Source: Stackebrandtia endophytica (GTDB lineage Bacteria > Actinomycetota > Actinomycetes > Mycobacteriales > Micromonosporaceae). From it: DNA of 64,000 nt. The translations under genes and the position numbers were made by a program. Below the pieces are notes generated by a model, which saw only the letters and a list, made by a program, of their open reading frames with translations, had not been told where the DNA came from and did not search any database. Position 1 is the stretch's first letter, and each line of letters opens with the position of its first letter. Shown piece after piece: positions 42,161-51,595 of this stretch. Location of the stretch: assembly GCF_006716355.1 (NCBI RefSeq), contig NZ_VFOW01000001.1:2790001-2854000 (forward strand). The letters are read 5' to 3'.

Positions 42161-43273
42161 GTGGCTGACATCCGTATTCCCGACAATCTGCGCCCGGCCG
42201 ACGGTCGATTCGGTTCCGGTCCCAGCAAGGTGCCCGCCGCGGCGATCGACGCCCTGGCGAAGGCCGCTCCGACGCTGTTGGGGACGTCGCACCGGCAGGC
42301 TCCGGTCCGCAACGAGGTCGCCCGGTTGCGTCGCGGGCTCGCCGAGTTCTTCAACCTTCCCGACGGCTACGAGGTCGTCCTGGGCAACGGCGGCACCACG
42401 GCGTTCTGGGAGTCACTGGTCTTCGGGCTGATCGAACGGCACGCCCAGGTCGCCGCGTTCGGGGAGTTCGGGAACAAGTTCGCCAAGGCGATCGCGACCG
42501 CGCCGTTCCTGGCGGAGCCGACCAGGCGCACCGCTGAACCGGGACGAGCCGCGACGTTGATCGCCGAGGACGGTGTGGACGTCTACGCCACGCCCCACAA
42601 CGAGACCTCCACCGGCGTATCGGTGCCGGTGACCCGGGTCGACGCGCCGGGCTTGATGCTGCACGACGCGACCTCGGCGGCCGGTGGGCTCGCGGTCGAC
42701 CTGACGCAGACCGACTGCTACTACCTCGCGCCGCAGAAGGGTCTGGCCTCCGACGGCGGACTGTGGATCGCGATCCTGTCGCCGGCGGCGTTGGAGCGGG
42801 TCGAGCGGGTCAACACCTCGGGCCGCTACATTCCGGAGTTCTTGAACCTGGCCACTGCCGTCGACAACTCCCGCAAGGAGCAGACCTACAACACTCCGGG
42901 TGTGGCGACGGTGTTCCTGGCCGCCGAGCAGGTCGACGCGATGAACAGCGCGGGCGGATTGGCCGCGATGGTCGCCCGCTGCTCCGACAGCGCCGACCGC
43001 CTCTACGGTTGGGCCGAGAAGTCGCCGGTGGCGACTCCGTTCGTACCGAATCCGACGGATCGCTCGAACGTGGTCGGGACCATCGACTTCGACGACTCGG
43101 TGGACGCCGCGACGATTGCGAAGGTGTTGCGCGCCAACGGCATCGTCGACACCGAGCCGTACCGGAAACTGGGTCGCAACCAGCTGCGTATCGCGATGTA
43201 CCCGGCGATCGACCCGGCCGATGTGACGGCGTTGACCGAGTGCATCGACTACGTGATCGAACAGTTGGGCTGA
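42161..43273 (+). CDS. serC: Phosphoserine aminotransferase
   Basis: 370 aa from GTG 42161 with GGAGAG 6 bases upstream. FGSGPSKVPAAAIDALAKAA, LLGTSHRQAPVRNEVARLRR, VVLGNGGTTAFWESLVFGLI, the HNETSTGVSVPVTR segment and the PLP lysine in YYLAPQKGLASDGGLWIAIL (about 194) show the long actinobacterial SerC type. It transaminates 3-phosphohydroxypyruvate with glutamate in serine synthesis. Confidence 0.95.
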   Translation: MADIRIPDNLRPADGRFGSGPSKVPAAAIDALAKAAPTLLGTSHRQAPVRNEVARLRRGLAEFFNLPDGYEVVLGNGGTTAFWESLVFGLIERHAQVAAFGEFGNKFAKAIATAPFLAEPTRRTAEPGRAATLIAEDGVDVYATPHNETSTGVSVPVTRVDAPGLMLHDATSAAGGLAVDLTQTDCYYLAPQKGLASDGGLWIAILSPAALERVERVNTSGRYIPEFLNLATAVDNSRKEQTYNTPGVATVFLAAEQVDAMNSAGGLAAMVARCSDSADRLYGWAEKSPVATPFVPNPTDRSNVVGTIDFDDSVDAATIAKVLRANGIVDTEPYRKLGRNQLRIAMYPAIDPADVTALTECIDYVIEQLG

Positions 43274-43484
43274 ATCGCGGGCGAGGTCGGGCCCATTCGG
43301 CCCGGTCTCCATTCAGGACTTTGATGCGTACCTTGTTGCGGGGCAATGGTTCTCGACGATCCACAACTTGGCCATTGTCTCGGATTCGAGACCGCCACGC
43401 GAGGTTACGGGCCGGTAGGATGACGGCGTCTGTCTGCCCGTCAGCGCGACCGTTGCCCCGGCGCGCCGGATAGCGGAGGTTCCC

Positions 43485-44495
43485 ATGCCCCTGTCGTCGT
43501 CACCGCGCCACCTCACCGTGGCGGCCACCGTGAGTGTGGTCGCGACACTGCTCATCGCCGCTCCCGCGCGGGCGGAGCAGGTCGATAATCCCTGGCTCGA
43601 CATGCGAGTCATGAACATGGCCCATTCCGGTGGAGAGCTGGAGGCCCCCACCAACACGCTCTACGCCTTCGAGCGGGCGGTCGGTCTGGGTTCCGACATG
43701 ATCGAGCTGGACGTCCAGTCCACGCAGGACGATCAGTTGGTGGTGCTGCACAACGCGACCGTCGACGACACGACCGACGGCTCGGGAACCATCACCGACC
43801 TCACGTTGGCGGAGGTACGGCAGCTGGACGCCGCATACAACTTCGTCCCCGACGAAGGCACCGTACCCGGCCTGCCCGACGACGCGTACCCGTTGCGCGG
43901 CATCAGAACCGGCGACGTCGCCCCTCCGTCGGGTTATGAACCGGACGACTTCGCGATCCCGACGTTGGCCGAGGTGTTCGAGCGGTTCCCCGACACCCCG
44001 ATCAACATCGAGATCAAGGGCACCGGAACCCTGAACGTCGGTTCGTTCCAGCACAACGCCCGGTTGCTGGCGGCCTTCCTGGTCGAGTCGGGTCGCACCG
44101 ACGTCATCGTGTCGTCGTTCAACGACATCGCGGTGTCCACATTCCACAATCTGGCACCTCAGGTGCCGGTGGCTCCCGGAACGGCCGGTATCGCCGCCTA
44201 CTTCTTCACCGGTACACCTCCCATCGAGGGCACCGTCGCGCTACAGATTCCGGTAACCCTCAACGGACTGATCCGCATCGCGACGCCCGAGCTCATCGCC
44301 CGTGCCCACGGCGACGGTTACGCCGTGCACGTCTGGTTCTCGGGCACGGCGCCCGACGATGAGGCGACCTACCGCGACATCGTCGGCGACTGCGCCGACG
44401 GCCTCATGCCGGCACGTCCCGGATTGCTGGAGCAGATCCTCGACGACCTGGATTCGGTGCGCCCGGGTCAACCCGGAATCGATCCGTGCCCCTGA
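43485..44495 (+). CDS. Secreted glycerophosphodiester phosphodiesterase
   Basis: 336 aa. CGGAGG lies 5 bases before ATG 43485. Signal peptide at residues 1-30 (ATVSVVATLLIAAPARA-EQ). GDPD domain: MNMAHSGGELEAPTNTLYAF (His-Ser instead of the usual His-Arg of HRG), IELDVQSTQDDQLVVLHNAT (metal ligands Glu, Asp, His), DTPINIEIKGTG (Glu, Lys). It would release glycerol-3-phosphate from phospholipid head groups or teichoic acid outside the cell, feeding enzymes such as GlpD. Confidence 0.9.
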   Translation: MPLSSSPRHLTVAATVSVVATLLIAAPARAEQVDNPWLDMRVMNMAHSGGELEAPTNTLYAFERAVGLGSDMIELDVQSTQDDQLVVLHNATVDDTTDGSGTITDLTLAEVRQLDAAYNFVPDEGTVPGLPDDAYPLRGIRTGDVAPPSGYEPDDFAIPTLAEVFERFPDTPINIEIKGTGTLNVGSFQHNARLLAAFLVESGRTDVIVSSFNDIAVSTFHNLAPQVPVAPGTAGIAAYFFTGTPPIEGTVALQIPVTLNGLIRIATPELIARAHGDGYAVHVWFSGTAPDDEATYRDIVGDCADGLMPARPGLLEQILDDLDSVRPGQPGIDPCP

Positions 44496-44545
44496 TGCGG
44501 AACGACGCGACGACGCCGGACTGCTGAACCCTCGAAGGACCGACC

Positions 44546-45124
44546 TCAACCCAACTCGACGGAGTCGATCAGGTCGTAGCGAAGCTCGGGGTGGACGACA
44601 CTGTTGTAGAGGCCGACCGAGGAAACTGTCCACTCCGGACCTTGATAGCGACGCAAGGTGAATAGATCCTCAGCTGATTCGGCGTTCCCCAGTCGGGCGC
44701 TGGCGGGCGCGAGAGTCAGGTGTGGACGGTACTGTTTGCGGTCGTAGTCCTGTCCGACCTCGTCGAAGGCGACCCGGGTTCGCATGGCCAGGCCGACCAG
44801 TCGGTCGACCTCACCGGAGAGTCCGGTGTAGACGATGTTGTACCGGCCGCGCCCCCAGCGGCCCCCGCCGGACAACGCCAACCGCAACAGGCTGGTGTGT
44901 TCGACGGCCGATCGCATGGCCTCGCCGATCCGCCCCACCCGGTCGGTCTCGGTCTCGCCCAGGTAGGCGACGGTCACATGCCACAGGTCGTACCGCAGGC
45001 ATCGACTCCACGGCACGGCGACGTGCAGGTCGGTGAGGTAGTCGGTCAAATGGTCGATCGCGTCCCGTGGTGGTCGAATCGCCGCAAATAGACGATAGGT
45101 GCCCTTCCACTGGATCACGGACAT
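44546..45124 (-). CDS. thpR: RNA 2',3'-cyclic phosphodiesterase (2'-5' RNA ligase family)
   Basis: 192 aa from ATG 45124. The two catalytic H-x-T/S motifs are present: LWHVTVAYLGE and YRPHLTLAPASARLG. RLFAAIRPPRDAIDHLTDYL is the usual start. It hydrolyses 2',3'-cyclic phosphates on RNA. The start overlaps the end of the upstream small membrane-protein gene by 10 bp, so the two are co-transcribed. Confidence 0.9.
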   Translation of the reverse strand: MSVIQWKGTYRLFAAIRPPRDAIDHLTDYLTDLHVAVPWSRCLRYDLWHVTVAYLGETETDRVGRIGEAMRSAVEHTSLLRLALSGGGRWGRGRYNIVYTGLSGEVDRLVGLAMRTRVAFDEVGQDYDRKQYRPHLTLAPASARLGNAESAEDLFTLRRYQGPEWTVSSVGLYNSVVHPELRYDLIDSVELG

Positions 45125-45534
45125 CCCCGATGGTCGTGATTCATATGTGGATTGTAGACAACAAGGCCCACCCGACTCAAGGCGTCGATGACGCGAAGTC
45201 GTTCCATCTCCAGCTCGAATCCGTTGTGGCGGTGGAGTTCGTGCCGCACGCCGACCGCGATGCAGGCCCGTCGCAGCGTCCGGTCGTAGGCATCGGTCAG
45301 GGCCGCACGGCGATAGGCTTCGATCTTCGGGGTGTGGGCGAGTTCATCGGAGAGCCGACGCAATCGGGCGGCGAGCTCCTCCACCGGTTCGGTCGGCGGC
45401 AGCGACCGCAACCGGGAGACGATCAAGCCCGCCCGTTCGGTCACCGGTTCCCCGTACAGGATCGCCACGGCGATGAGCCACGGCAACGCGACCAGTGCCA
45501 GCAGCACCAGTACCACGAATGCCGAGTGCGTCAT
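45115..45534 (-). CDS. Small membrane-anchored protein, unknown function
   Basis: 139 aa from ATG 45534 (GTG 45540 also possible). One N-terminal membrane helix (about 5-28, FVVLVLLALVALPWLIAVAI) is followed by a helical cytosolic part with many Arg/Leu heptads (EELAARLRRLSDELAHTPKI, EAYRRAALTDAYDRTLRRAC). It resembles conserved actinobacterial proteins without assigned function. Coupled to thpR downstream. Confidence 0.72.
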   Translation of the reverse strand: MTHSAFVVLVLLALVALPWLIAVAILYGEPVTERAGLIVSRLRSLPPTEPVEELAARLRRLSDELAHTPKIEAYRRAALTDAYDRTLRRACIAVGVRHELHRHNGFELEMERLRVIDALSRVGLVVYNPHMNHDHRGCP

Positions 45535-45556
45535 GTCCACAATCTATCCGGTCGCG

Positions 45557-46297
45557 TCATCCTCCGAACTCCTCAAGAGCCCGGTACCACCTTTCGGCGA
45601 CATCCCGGTCGCCGGTGATGGTCATCGCGTCGTTGTCGACGCGGCGCCACAACCACTGCTGCACGGTGGTGGGGTCCGCCAAGACGGTGACGGCCGGGTC
45701 GCCGTCGAGGGTTTCGGCGACGTCGATGTGATCGGGGTGGATCGTGATCAGCCGTCGGCGCTGCGGGGTCGCAATCGCCAGCGTGGTGCCGGCCAGCAGC
45801 CCACCCACCTTTCGTCCCTTGTGGGGGAATCTGGTCACTCCCCAGGGGATGAAACCCAGGATCTCGTCGACGCCGTCTTCGGCCAGGTCGTCGTCGACCG
45901 GCGAGATGGGTTGTCCCGCAGCCAATTCGGCGTCGGCGCGGTGCACGATGGTCTCGTGCGCCATACGGCGCATCCAGAACCCGACGGTCTGATCGGTCTC
46001 GAACCAGGTCGGGGTGTTCTGGTCGGGGCGGCGGGCGGCGAACTCGGCGAGCAGATCACCGAGGGCGGTGCGCAGTTGCGCGATGGGGTCGCCCTGCTCG
46101 GTCAGCTGCTGATCGGCCAGCTCGCCGTGTCGCATGCCGTGAGTCTTGTGGTTGTAGACGATCGCGACGTGGCGCACCAGATCCGCCATGGTCCACTCCG
46201 GACAGGTGGGCACCGGTTCATCCAGTCGGCCGTCGGCGATCATCGCGAGTTTCGCCGCCTCCCTGGCCGTTCCCGTGGTGTATCGACTGAATTCCAT
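45557..46297 (-). CDS. Maleylpyruvate-isomerase-family mycothiol-dependent enzyme (TIGR03083)
   Basis: 246 aa. DinB-type N-terminal domain with VPTCPEWTMADLVRHVAIVY, then FWMRRMAHETIVHRADAELA (the His-x-x-x-His metal site), and an MDMPI C-terminal domain (LITIHPDHIDVAETLDGDPA, DPTTVQQWLWRR). The zinc ligands His, Glu and His are in place. Reaction unknown; mycothiol is the likely cofactor. Confidence 0.9.
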   Translation of the reverse strand: MEFSRYTTGTAREAAKLAMIADGRLDEPVPTCPEWTMADLVRHVAIVYNHKTHGMRHGELADQQLTEQGDPIAQLRTALGDLLAEFAARRPDQNTPTWFETDQTVGFWMRRMAHETIVHRADAELAAGQPISPVDDDLAEDGVDEILGFIPWGVTRFPHKGRKVGGLLAGTTLAIATPQRRRLITIHPDHIDVAETLDGDPAVTVLADPTTVQQWLWRRVDNDAMTITGDRDVAERWYRALEEFGG

Positions 46298-46645
46298 CCC
46301 CCGAGTCTGGCAGTCCAGTGCGACATTCGCACGGCGGTTTCAACGGCGAGTCATCGGACCGACACTCGTCGGCGTCGCTTTCCCAAGGGGTGGAACGAAT
46401 GACGCCCTCGTCATCAATCGAATTGTCGAATTGGTGACACCGGAGACATTTCACTAGCGGTATTCCACAAATGGAGTTAGGGTCGAATGCGGTTCCACTC
46501 CTTACATGCCTTCCATCCGCACCGGTCCCCACGGGTGCGGATGATCAACGTGAGCCGACCGACACCCGGCCGCGACGCGTTCGTCGACCAGGACCAGAAC
46601 CAACCGCATATTGGACTTTTAGGGTAGGAGGCCGACCCGCACCCC
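46298..46645 (+). other. Leader/promoter region of the MFS gene, with a hairpin
   Basis: 348 bp. CATCCGCACC (46514-46523) and GGTGCGGATG (46534-46543) form a perfect 10-bp stem with a 10-base loop, about 100 bases upstream of the MFS start. AGGAGG (46626-46631) is 14 bases before the ATG. No open frame looks coding. Otherwise nothing recognised. Confidence 0.5.
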
Positions 46646-47941
46646 ATGAGACAGCAGCTGGCAAGCACGTTCGAATCCCTGAAAGTCCGCAACTACCGGC
46701 TCTTCGCCTCGGGGCAAGTCGTCTCACTTGTCGGCCGCTGGATGCAGATCATCGCCATCGACTGGCTGGTTCTGGAGATGTCGGGGGATTCGGGAACCGC
46801 GCTCGGCTTCGTCATGGCGATCCAGTTCCTCCCGGTACTGATGTTGAGCCTGGTCGGCGGAAAACTCGCCGACCGCTACGACAAGCGGCGCCTGCTGCTG
46901 GTCGCCAACATCATGTGGCTGATCCTGTCGACGATGTTGGCCACCATGGTCGTCTCCGGCCTCGCCACCCTGTGGCACATCTTCGTGTTCGCCGGACTCC
47001 TGGGTGTCGTCAACGCCCTGGAAACCCCGGTGCGGCAGTCCTTCGTATCCGAGATGGTGGAACCGAAGCTCCTGCCCAACGCGCTGGCCCTGTCGGCGGC
47101 CACCTTCAACGCCGCCCGCATCATCGGGCCGGCCGTCGCCGGTGGCCTCATCGCACTGTTCGGTTCCGGCACCGTCATCGCGATCAACGCGGTCGCCTAC
47201 CTGGCACCGCTGGTTTGTCTGCTCATGATGGCCTCCGACCAACTGCACCGCGCCAAGACCAAACCCACCGACACCCGCATCAGCGAGGGCCTGCGTTACA
47301 CCGCGCGGCGCCCCGACCTACTGCTGCCGCTGGCCCTGATGTTCGTCATCGGTGGACTGGGATTCAACTTCCCCATCACCCTGGCCCTGCTGGCCAAGAC
47401 CGTGTTCAACACCGGCCCGGAGACCTTCGGCATCCTCACCACGATGTTGGCCGCCGGCGCGCTGGTCGGGGCACTGGCCAGCTCGAAACGACGGGAACGC
47501 CCCAGCTCCCACGTCGTCATGGGTGCGGCGGCGATGTTCGGAATCCTGGAGATCGTCGTGGCGTTCTCACCGACCTTCTGGGCGGCCTGCCTGTTGCTGC
47601 TGCCCACCGGATTCTTCATGATCTACGTCGCCCAGGCCGCCAACCAGCGGGTCCAGCTCGGCGTCGCCCCGCAATTCCGGGGCCGCGTCATGGCGCTGTA
47701 CATCCTGGTGTTCCTCGGTTCCACCCCGGTGTTCGCGCCACTCATCGGTTGGCTCGGTGAAGTGGTCGGCCCCCGCTCCGGTCTGTGGATCGGCGGAGTC
47801 GCCGGCCTGCTCGCCGCCATCACTGCGTTCGCCGTCCGGTGCCGCAAGCGCGACGTCCAGATCAGCGTCAACCTACGGCCCCGCCCCCAGGTACGCCTGA
47901 TCGAACCGGAACGTCCGACCCCGGCCGAGCAACCCGCCTGA
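46646..47941 (+). CDS. MFS transporter, EntS/DUF894-like exporter
   Basis: 431 aa with about 12 membrane segments. Begins LKVRNYRLFASGQVVSLVGR, then WMQIIAIDWLVLEMSGDSGT, with the loop-2/3 motif VGGKLADRYDKRRLLLVANI and NALETPVRQSFVSEMVEP, all typical of the EntS/MdtH-like exporters (MFS_3). Ends in a Pro/Arg-rich cytosolic tail. Substrate unknown (siderophore or drug). A strong terminator follows. Confidence 0.9.
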   Translation: MRQQLASTFESLKVRNYRLFASGQVVSLVGRWMQIIAIDWLVLEMSGDSGTALGFVMAIQFLPVLMLSLVGGKLADRYDKRRLLLVANIMWLILSTMLATMVVSGLATLWHIFVFAGLLGVVNALETPVRQSFVSEMVEPKLLPNALALSAATFNAARIIGPAVAGGLIALFGSGTVIAINAVAYLAPLVCLLMMASDQLHRAKTKPTDTRISEGLRYTARRPDLLLPLALMFVIGGLGFNFPITLALLAKTVFNTGPETFGILTTMLAAGALVGALASSKRRERPSSHVVMGAAAMFGILEIVVAFSPTFWAACLLLLPTGFFMIYVAQAANQRVQLGVAPQFRGRVMALYILVFLGSTPVFAPLIGWLGEVVGPRSGLWIGGVAGLLAAITAFAVRCRKRDVQISVNLRPRPQVRLIEPERPTPAEQPA

Positions 47942-47946
47942 CTGCG

Positions 47947-47980
47947 AAGCGGGGGTGGTGAATTCTCACCACCCCCGCTT
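47947..47980. terminator. Bidirectional terminator between the MFS gene and sepH
   Basis: AAGCGGGGGTGGTGA (47947-47961) pairs perfectly with TCACCACCCCCGCTT (47966-47980) over ATTC. It lies between convergent stops at 47941 and 47992. Confidence 0.85.
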
Positions 47981-47991
47981 CATCACGTTCA

Positions 47992-49041
47992 TCAACTCGA
48001 CGACCTGGGCGTCGTGTCATTGCCGAACAGCACGTCCTCCCAGGCGGGAAGCCGATTGCGAGGCTTGGCCCCGACCCCGGCGACCGCGGGGACCTTGTCG
48101 GTCTCCTCCTCCAGCTCGTCGACACCGGAATCACTGCGACGCGGTCGCAGCACCGCCAGCGACGGGACACTGGGCGTATCGCGCACCTCGGCGGGTTCCG
48201 AACCGGGCAATCCCAGCTGGGCCGGTTGCCGGTCGCTGCGCGCCGGTTCACCCAGCGGGCGTTCCAGCGCCGCGCGTAGAGCGTCACGACGCAGCGGGTC
48301 GGGTTTCGGTGTGGGCGAGGGCCGCTCAACCGGTTGCTCCGGCTTGTCACGACGGGTCACGCCATACAGCGGGTCTCGCGAGGGCCGCGCCACCGGTGAC
48401 GGGGACGGAGCCCGCGTCACGACGGAGTCGGGTTGCTCGGCACGGGTCGACGTCGACGTCGGAACCGGTGTCGACAGGAACTGCGCCATCTCGTCGTGCG
48501 GTTGCACGGTCTGGCGACTGCGATCCAGCTCCCACATCGCCTTCGCGGTGGACTTCCCACTGGTCCAGGTCGCCTGCACCCGCCAGGTGCCGTCGTCTCG
48601 ACGCCAGGCGTCCCAGGACACCGCAGTGGAGTCCACGCCGTGCTGGCCGAGCTTCACGTCCACGATGTCGGCCATCCGGTCACCCTTGTCGGATGTTGAC
48701 AGACGAGCGCGACGGGCGGCCTGCGCCAACATCGCGCGTTCCTGCAGAACCGGTCCGGCGTACCGCAGGACCTTGTCGACCTGAACCCCGGCGTTCTTGG
48801 CGATGTCCTCCGCCGAATCACCGGACCGAATGCGCGTCTGAATGTCCCGCGGCGACAACGACACCGTCGCGGCACGTCGTTCCGCGATCACCGCGAGTGA
48901 ATCACCGTCGCCGGTGTCCTCACCACGTACGGCGGAGTTCACCCGCTCATCGAGCGGCAAGCCCAGCAGACGCCCCAGTTCATCGGCCAGCACCAGTGCC
49001 TGGCCGTCTTCCGACAGGGCGACGAAGCGTACCGGTCGCAT
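47992..49041 (-). CDS. sepH: Septation protein SepH
   Basis: 349 aa from ATG 49041, with AGAGGGG 11 bases upstream. The N-terminal DUF3071 region is clear: MRPVRFVALSEDGQALVLAD, SLSPRDIQTRIRSGDSAEDI (HTH-like), AKNAGVQVDKVLRYAGPVLQ, then WDAWRRDDGTWRVQATWTSG. The C-terminal half is Pro/Ser/Arg-rich and disordered. SepH binds FtsZ and helps Z-ring formation in Streptomyces and mycobacteria. Single gene. Confidence 0.95.
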   Translation of the reverse strand: MRPVRFVALSEDGQALVLADELGRLLGLPLDERVNSAVRGEDTGDGDSLAVIAERRAATVSLSPRDIQTRIRSGDSAEDIAKNAGVQVDKVLRYAGPVLQERAMLAQAARRARLSTSDKGDRMADIVDVKLGQHGVDSTAVSWDAWRRDDGTWRVQATWTSGKSTAKAMWELDRSRQTVQPHDEMAQFLSTPVPTSTSTRAEQPDSVVTRAPSPSPVARPSRDPLYGVTRRDKPEQPVERPSPTPKPDPLRRDALRAALERPLGEPARSDRQPAQLGLPGSEPAEVRDTPSVPSLAVLRPRRSDSGVDELEEETDKVPAVAGVGAKPRNRLPAWEDVLFGNDTTPRSSS

Positions 49042-49371
49042 CTCCCACGCACCCCTCTGCGGTCTCGGCATCACTGCGCCAAGCAGCGCCTTCGGTAACG
49101 GTGATCACGCCAGATCACACCGACACCACTTGACAGTATGCTCCACGGTACAGGTATAACGCCCACCTCCGTGGCAACAAAGTCCACAAGATCGCAAAGA
49201 TCACCAGGTTTGACCATTTGACCGATATCCGGTTCAGCGGGCGTCTGGTTACCCCGATGACCGTGGCCTGCACGTCCCCGGTGCCCCGGATTCCGCAGGT
49301 GTTTCGACTGTTCACCCCGGTCGTGAAGAACCTGTCTGGACCTACCCCGGTAACCCGGGTAAGTTGGGCCG
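49042..49371. other. Divergent intergenic region between sepH and the DUF2530 gene
   Basis: 330 bp. TTGACA (49130-49135) and TATAAC (49155-49160) lie 19 bp apart on the plus strand, a possible promoter about 210 bp before the DUF2530 start. CCGGTAACCCGGGT near 49349 is a dyad. Nothing coding recognised. Confidence 0.4.
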
Positions 49372-49635
49372 GTGCCCTCCGAAGACAACCTGATCGTCCC
49401 CAAAGCGGTCGATTTCCCGATGACCCCGCTGGCCCTGGGCGGCACCGCGCTCTGGCTGATCGCCGCAGGGATCATGTGGATCTTCTCGGCGGAACTGGCC
49501 GCGACCGACCGAAGCTGGTGGCTCCACTGTGCCCTGTGGGGTGCCGCGCTCGGCGTTCCCGGAACCATCACCATGATCGTTCACGACCGCGGCCGCAAGC
49601 GGCGGCGCGGGCCCATAGGGACCCGCAACGACTAG
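49372..49635 (+). CDS. DUF2530 family small membrane protein
   Basis: 87 aa from GTG 49372. Two membrane helices (about 20-42 LALGGTALWLIAAGIMWIFS and 50-68 WLHCALWGAALGVPGTITMI) and a basic tail RGRKRRRGP, as in DUF2530. The gene next to it (DUF3027) is its usual neighbour in actinobacteria. The stop overlaps the stop of the convergent DUF3027 gene by 4 bp. Function unknown. Confidence 0.82.
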   Translation: MPSEDNLIVPKAVDFPMTPLALGGTALWLIAAGIMWIFSAELAATDRSWWLHCALWGAALGVPGTITMIVHDRGRKRRRGPIGTRND

Positions 49636-50750
49636 TCGGACTCCGCCGACGGCTCGGTGACCTCGACCGGCTCGACCGGATCGGCGACCGGGCTCTTCGC
49701 CTCCTCCGAGGTGGGCGCCACCACGTCGGCGTCGTCCTCGGTGGCGTCGTGCTCAACAGCACCGTCTTCGACAGCACCGTCCGGTGCCACCTCGACCACG
49801 GTCTCCTCCACGGCGGTCTCCACCGGGGTGACCGCCTCGGCGGCGGTCTCGGCCTCGGTCACCGCCTCATCGGCGTCCGCGTCGGCGGCGTCGATGGCGA
49901 CCAGTTCGGCGGGTGCCTGCCCGGTCTCCTCCGCCGGCTCCGGTTCCTCCTCGGTGGAGACCCGCTCGACGAGATTGTCGTCGTAGACGGTGTCGAGGTG
50001 GTCGACCGGCTCCTCCGGAGCGGTCTCGCTCAACACCTCGGAGTGGGCTCCGCAGCCGTGATCGGCCGAGACCACCCGGCCGTCGTCGGAGGCGTACAGG
50101 TTGCCGCAGGCGCCGAACATCTGACGCATAGACCCGGCCAACGGCAGGTAGAAACCACAGGTCCCGCATCGGGCGTCATCGGGCGCCGAGGTCGCGATCT
50201 CGGCGTTCGGGCCGTGATCACCCTCGTACCAACGTTCCGCGGTGTCGATGCGGCCTTCCCGGCTCATGACACGTGCCCGGCCGACGCCCAGTTCGAAAGC
50301 GACGTCCTCGACGGCGTCGTCGTCGGACAGTTGATAGGCCGGTTCGAGACGCTCATCGGACTCGTCGGTCGGCAACAGATCGCCGACCCCGACGTCACCG
50401 GCACGCAGCCGGTCGGCCCAGGGCACCCATACCGGGGCGGTCAACGCGTCGCCGCCGGGCAGCAGCGCCGTCTCCGACACCGTGACATTGCGGGCGCGGG
50501 GTGCACGGGCAACCACGACCGCCCATCGCCAGCCGCGGTATCCGGGCAGCTCGCAGGCGAAGTAGTGGGTCGCCACGCGATCGGCTTCGGCTTCGGTCGT
50601 CAGGTGTTCACCGACGCCTTCGCCGGTTTCCTCGGCGGCGGCGCGGGCCAGCTCGACCGCCTCGGCGCACAACCGGTCGAGGCGGGGACGCCGGGCGATC
50701 GTGGATGAGTGCGACACCTGGTAAGGATACGACGCGGAACGACTCGCCAT
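49632..50750 (-). CDS. DUF3027 family protein with Cys-rich zinc-type motif
   Basis: 372 aa from ATG 50750; GTG 50717 is an alternative. The conserved part (about 1-230) includes LDRLCAEAVELARAAAEETG, FACELPGYRGWRWAVVVARA, VSETALLPGGDALTAPVWVP, and the probable metal motif CGTCGFYLPLAGSMRQMFGA followed by CGN and DHGCGAHSEV. The last 120 residues are Glu/Ala/Thr-rich low complexity. Family function unknown. Confidence 0.88.
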   Translation of the reverse strand: MASRSASYPYQVSHSSTIARRPRLDRLCAEAVELARAAAEETGEGVGEHLTTEAEADRVATHYFACELPGYRGWRWAVVVARAPRARNVTVSETALLPGGDALTAPVWVPWADRLRAGDVGVGDLLPTDESDERLEPAYQLSDDDAVEDVAFELGVGRARVMSREGRIDTAERWYEGDHGPNAEIATSAPDDARCGTCGFYLPLAGSMRQMFGACGNLYASDDGRVVSADHGCGAHSEVLSETAPEEPVDHLDTVYDDNLVERVSTEEEPEPAEETGQAPAELVAIDAADADADEAVTEAETAAEAVTPVETAVEETVVEVAPDGAVEDGAVEHDATEDDADVVAPTSEEAKSPVADPVEPVEVTEPSAESD

Positions 50751-50969
50751 CGGGCCGGTCTTCAAGCCCGTCGCTCTCGGACGAACCCGAGCACGTTCAT
50801 TCGGCGCGAGCAAGTTGTGCCGAGGTGCGGGAGGCATCGTCGGCGAGACGGATCCAGGTCGGCCGAGGTGCCGCCTCGCGTTCCCCATGAGTCGGCCGGG
50901 ATGCCTCAGGTCACCGGGCACCGCCCCGTGACGGCCTGCGGAGGTGGTCGGCGAGTAGCGTCACCGGTT

Positions 50970-51593
50970 GTGAAGCTCCTCATCGTCACCGCGGTGGCCG
51001 CCGAGGCCGACGCCGTGCGCCGTGGCCTGTCCGTCGATCACGACGTCGCCGCCGTCGGAGTGGGACCGGCGGCCGCGGCCGCCGGAACGGCCCGACTGCT
51101 CGCGCAGGCGACGACCCCGTACCTGGGTGTGATCAACGCGGGAGTGGCCGGTGGCCTGGCCGGTCGGGTCGGCATCGGCGACACGATCGTGGCGACCGAG
51201 GCACTGTCGGCGGAACTGGGAGTCGCGCTGCCGGACCGGTTCCAACCACTGGACGAACTGGGCTTCGGCAGCAATGTGGTCGCCTGTGACCCGACGTTGA
51301 CCGAGGGCGTTCCAGGGCATCGGGGAGTGGTGCTGACCCTGGCGACCATCACCGGAACCCCCGAGATCGCCGCCACGCTGGCCTCCCGATACCCCACGGC
51401 ATTGGCCGAGGCCATGGAGGGATTCGGCGTCGCCACCGCCGCCGCCCAGGCGGGGCTCCCGTTCGCCGAGATCCGCACCGTCTCCAACGCCGTCGGGGAT
51501 CGCGACGTCGCCGGCTGGGATTGGAACGCCGGTTTCGGCGCGCTCAGCACCGCGGTGGCCGCCCTACCCACCATCGGGTCCATTAAGGAGTAG
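50970..51593 (+). CDS. mqnB: Futalosine hydrolase
   Basis: 207 aa from GTG 50970. The nucleoside phosphorylase-like fold shows in LLIVTAVAAEADAVRRGL, GVINAGVAGGLAGRVGIGDT, IVATEALSAELGVALPDRF and the catalytic region EAMEGFGVATAAAQAGLPFA, ending RTVSNAVGDRDVAGWDWNAG. It cleaves futalosine (or aminodeoxyfutalosine) to release dehypoxanthine futalosine in menaquinone synthesis. Two bases separate its stop from the mqnD start. Confidence 0.92.
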   Translation: MKLLIVTAVAAEADAVRRGLSVDHDVAAVGVGPAAAAAGTARLLAQATTPYLGVINAGVAGGLAGRVGIGDTIVATEALSAELGVALPDRFQPLDELGFGSNVVACDPTLTEGVPGHRGVVLTLATITGTPEIAATLASRYPTALAEAMEGFGVATAAAQAGLPFAEIRTVSNAVGDRDVAGWDWNAGFGALSTAVAALPTIGSIKE

Positions 51594-51595
51594 CC

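Noticed and set aside
46471-47760. 429-codon plus-strand frame overlapping the MFS gene
   Set aside because: Arg/Pro/Gly/His-rich out-of-frame reading; the MFS frame has twelve helices and signature loops.
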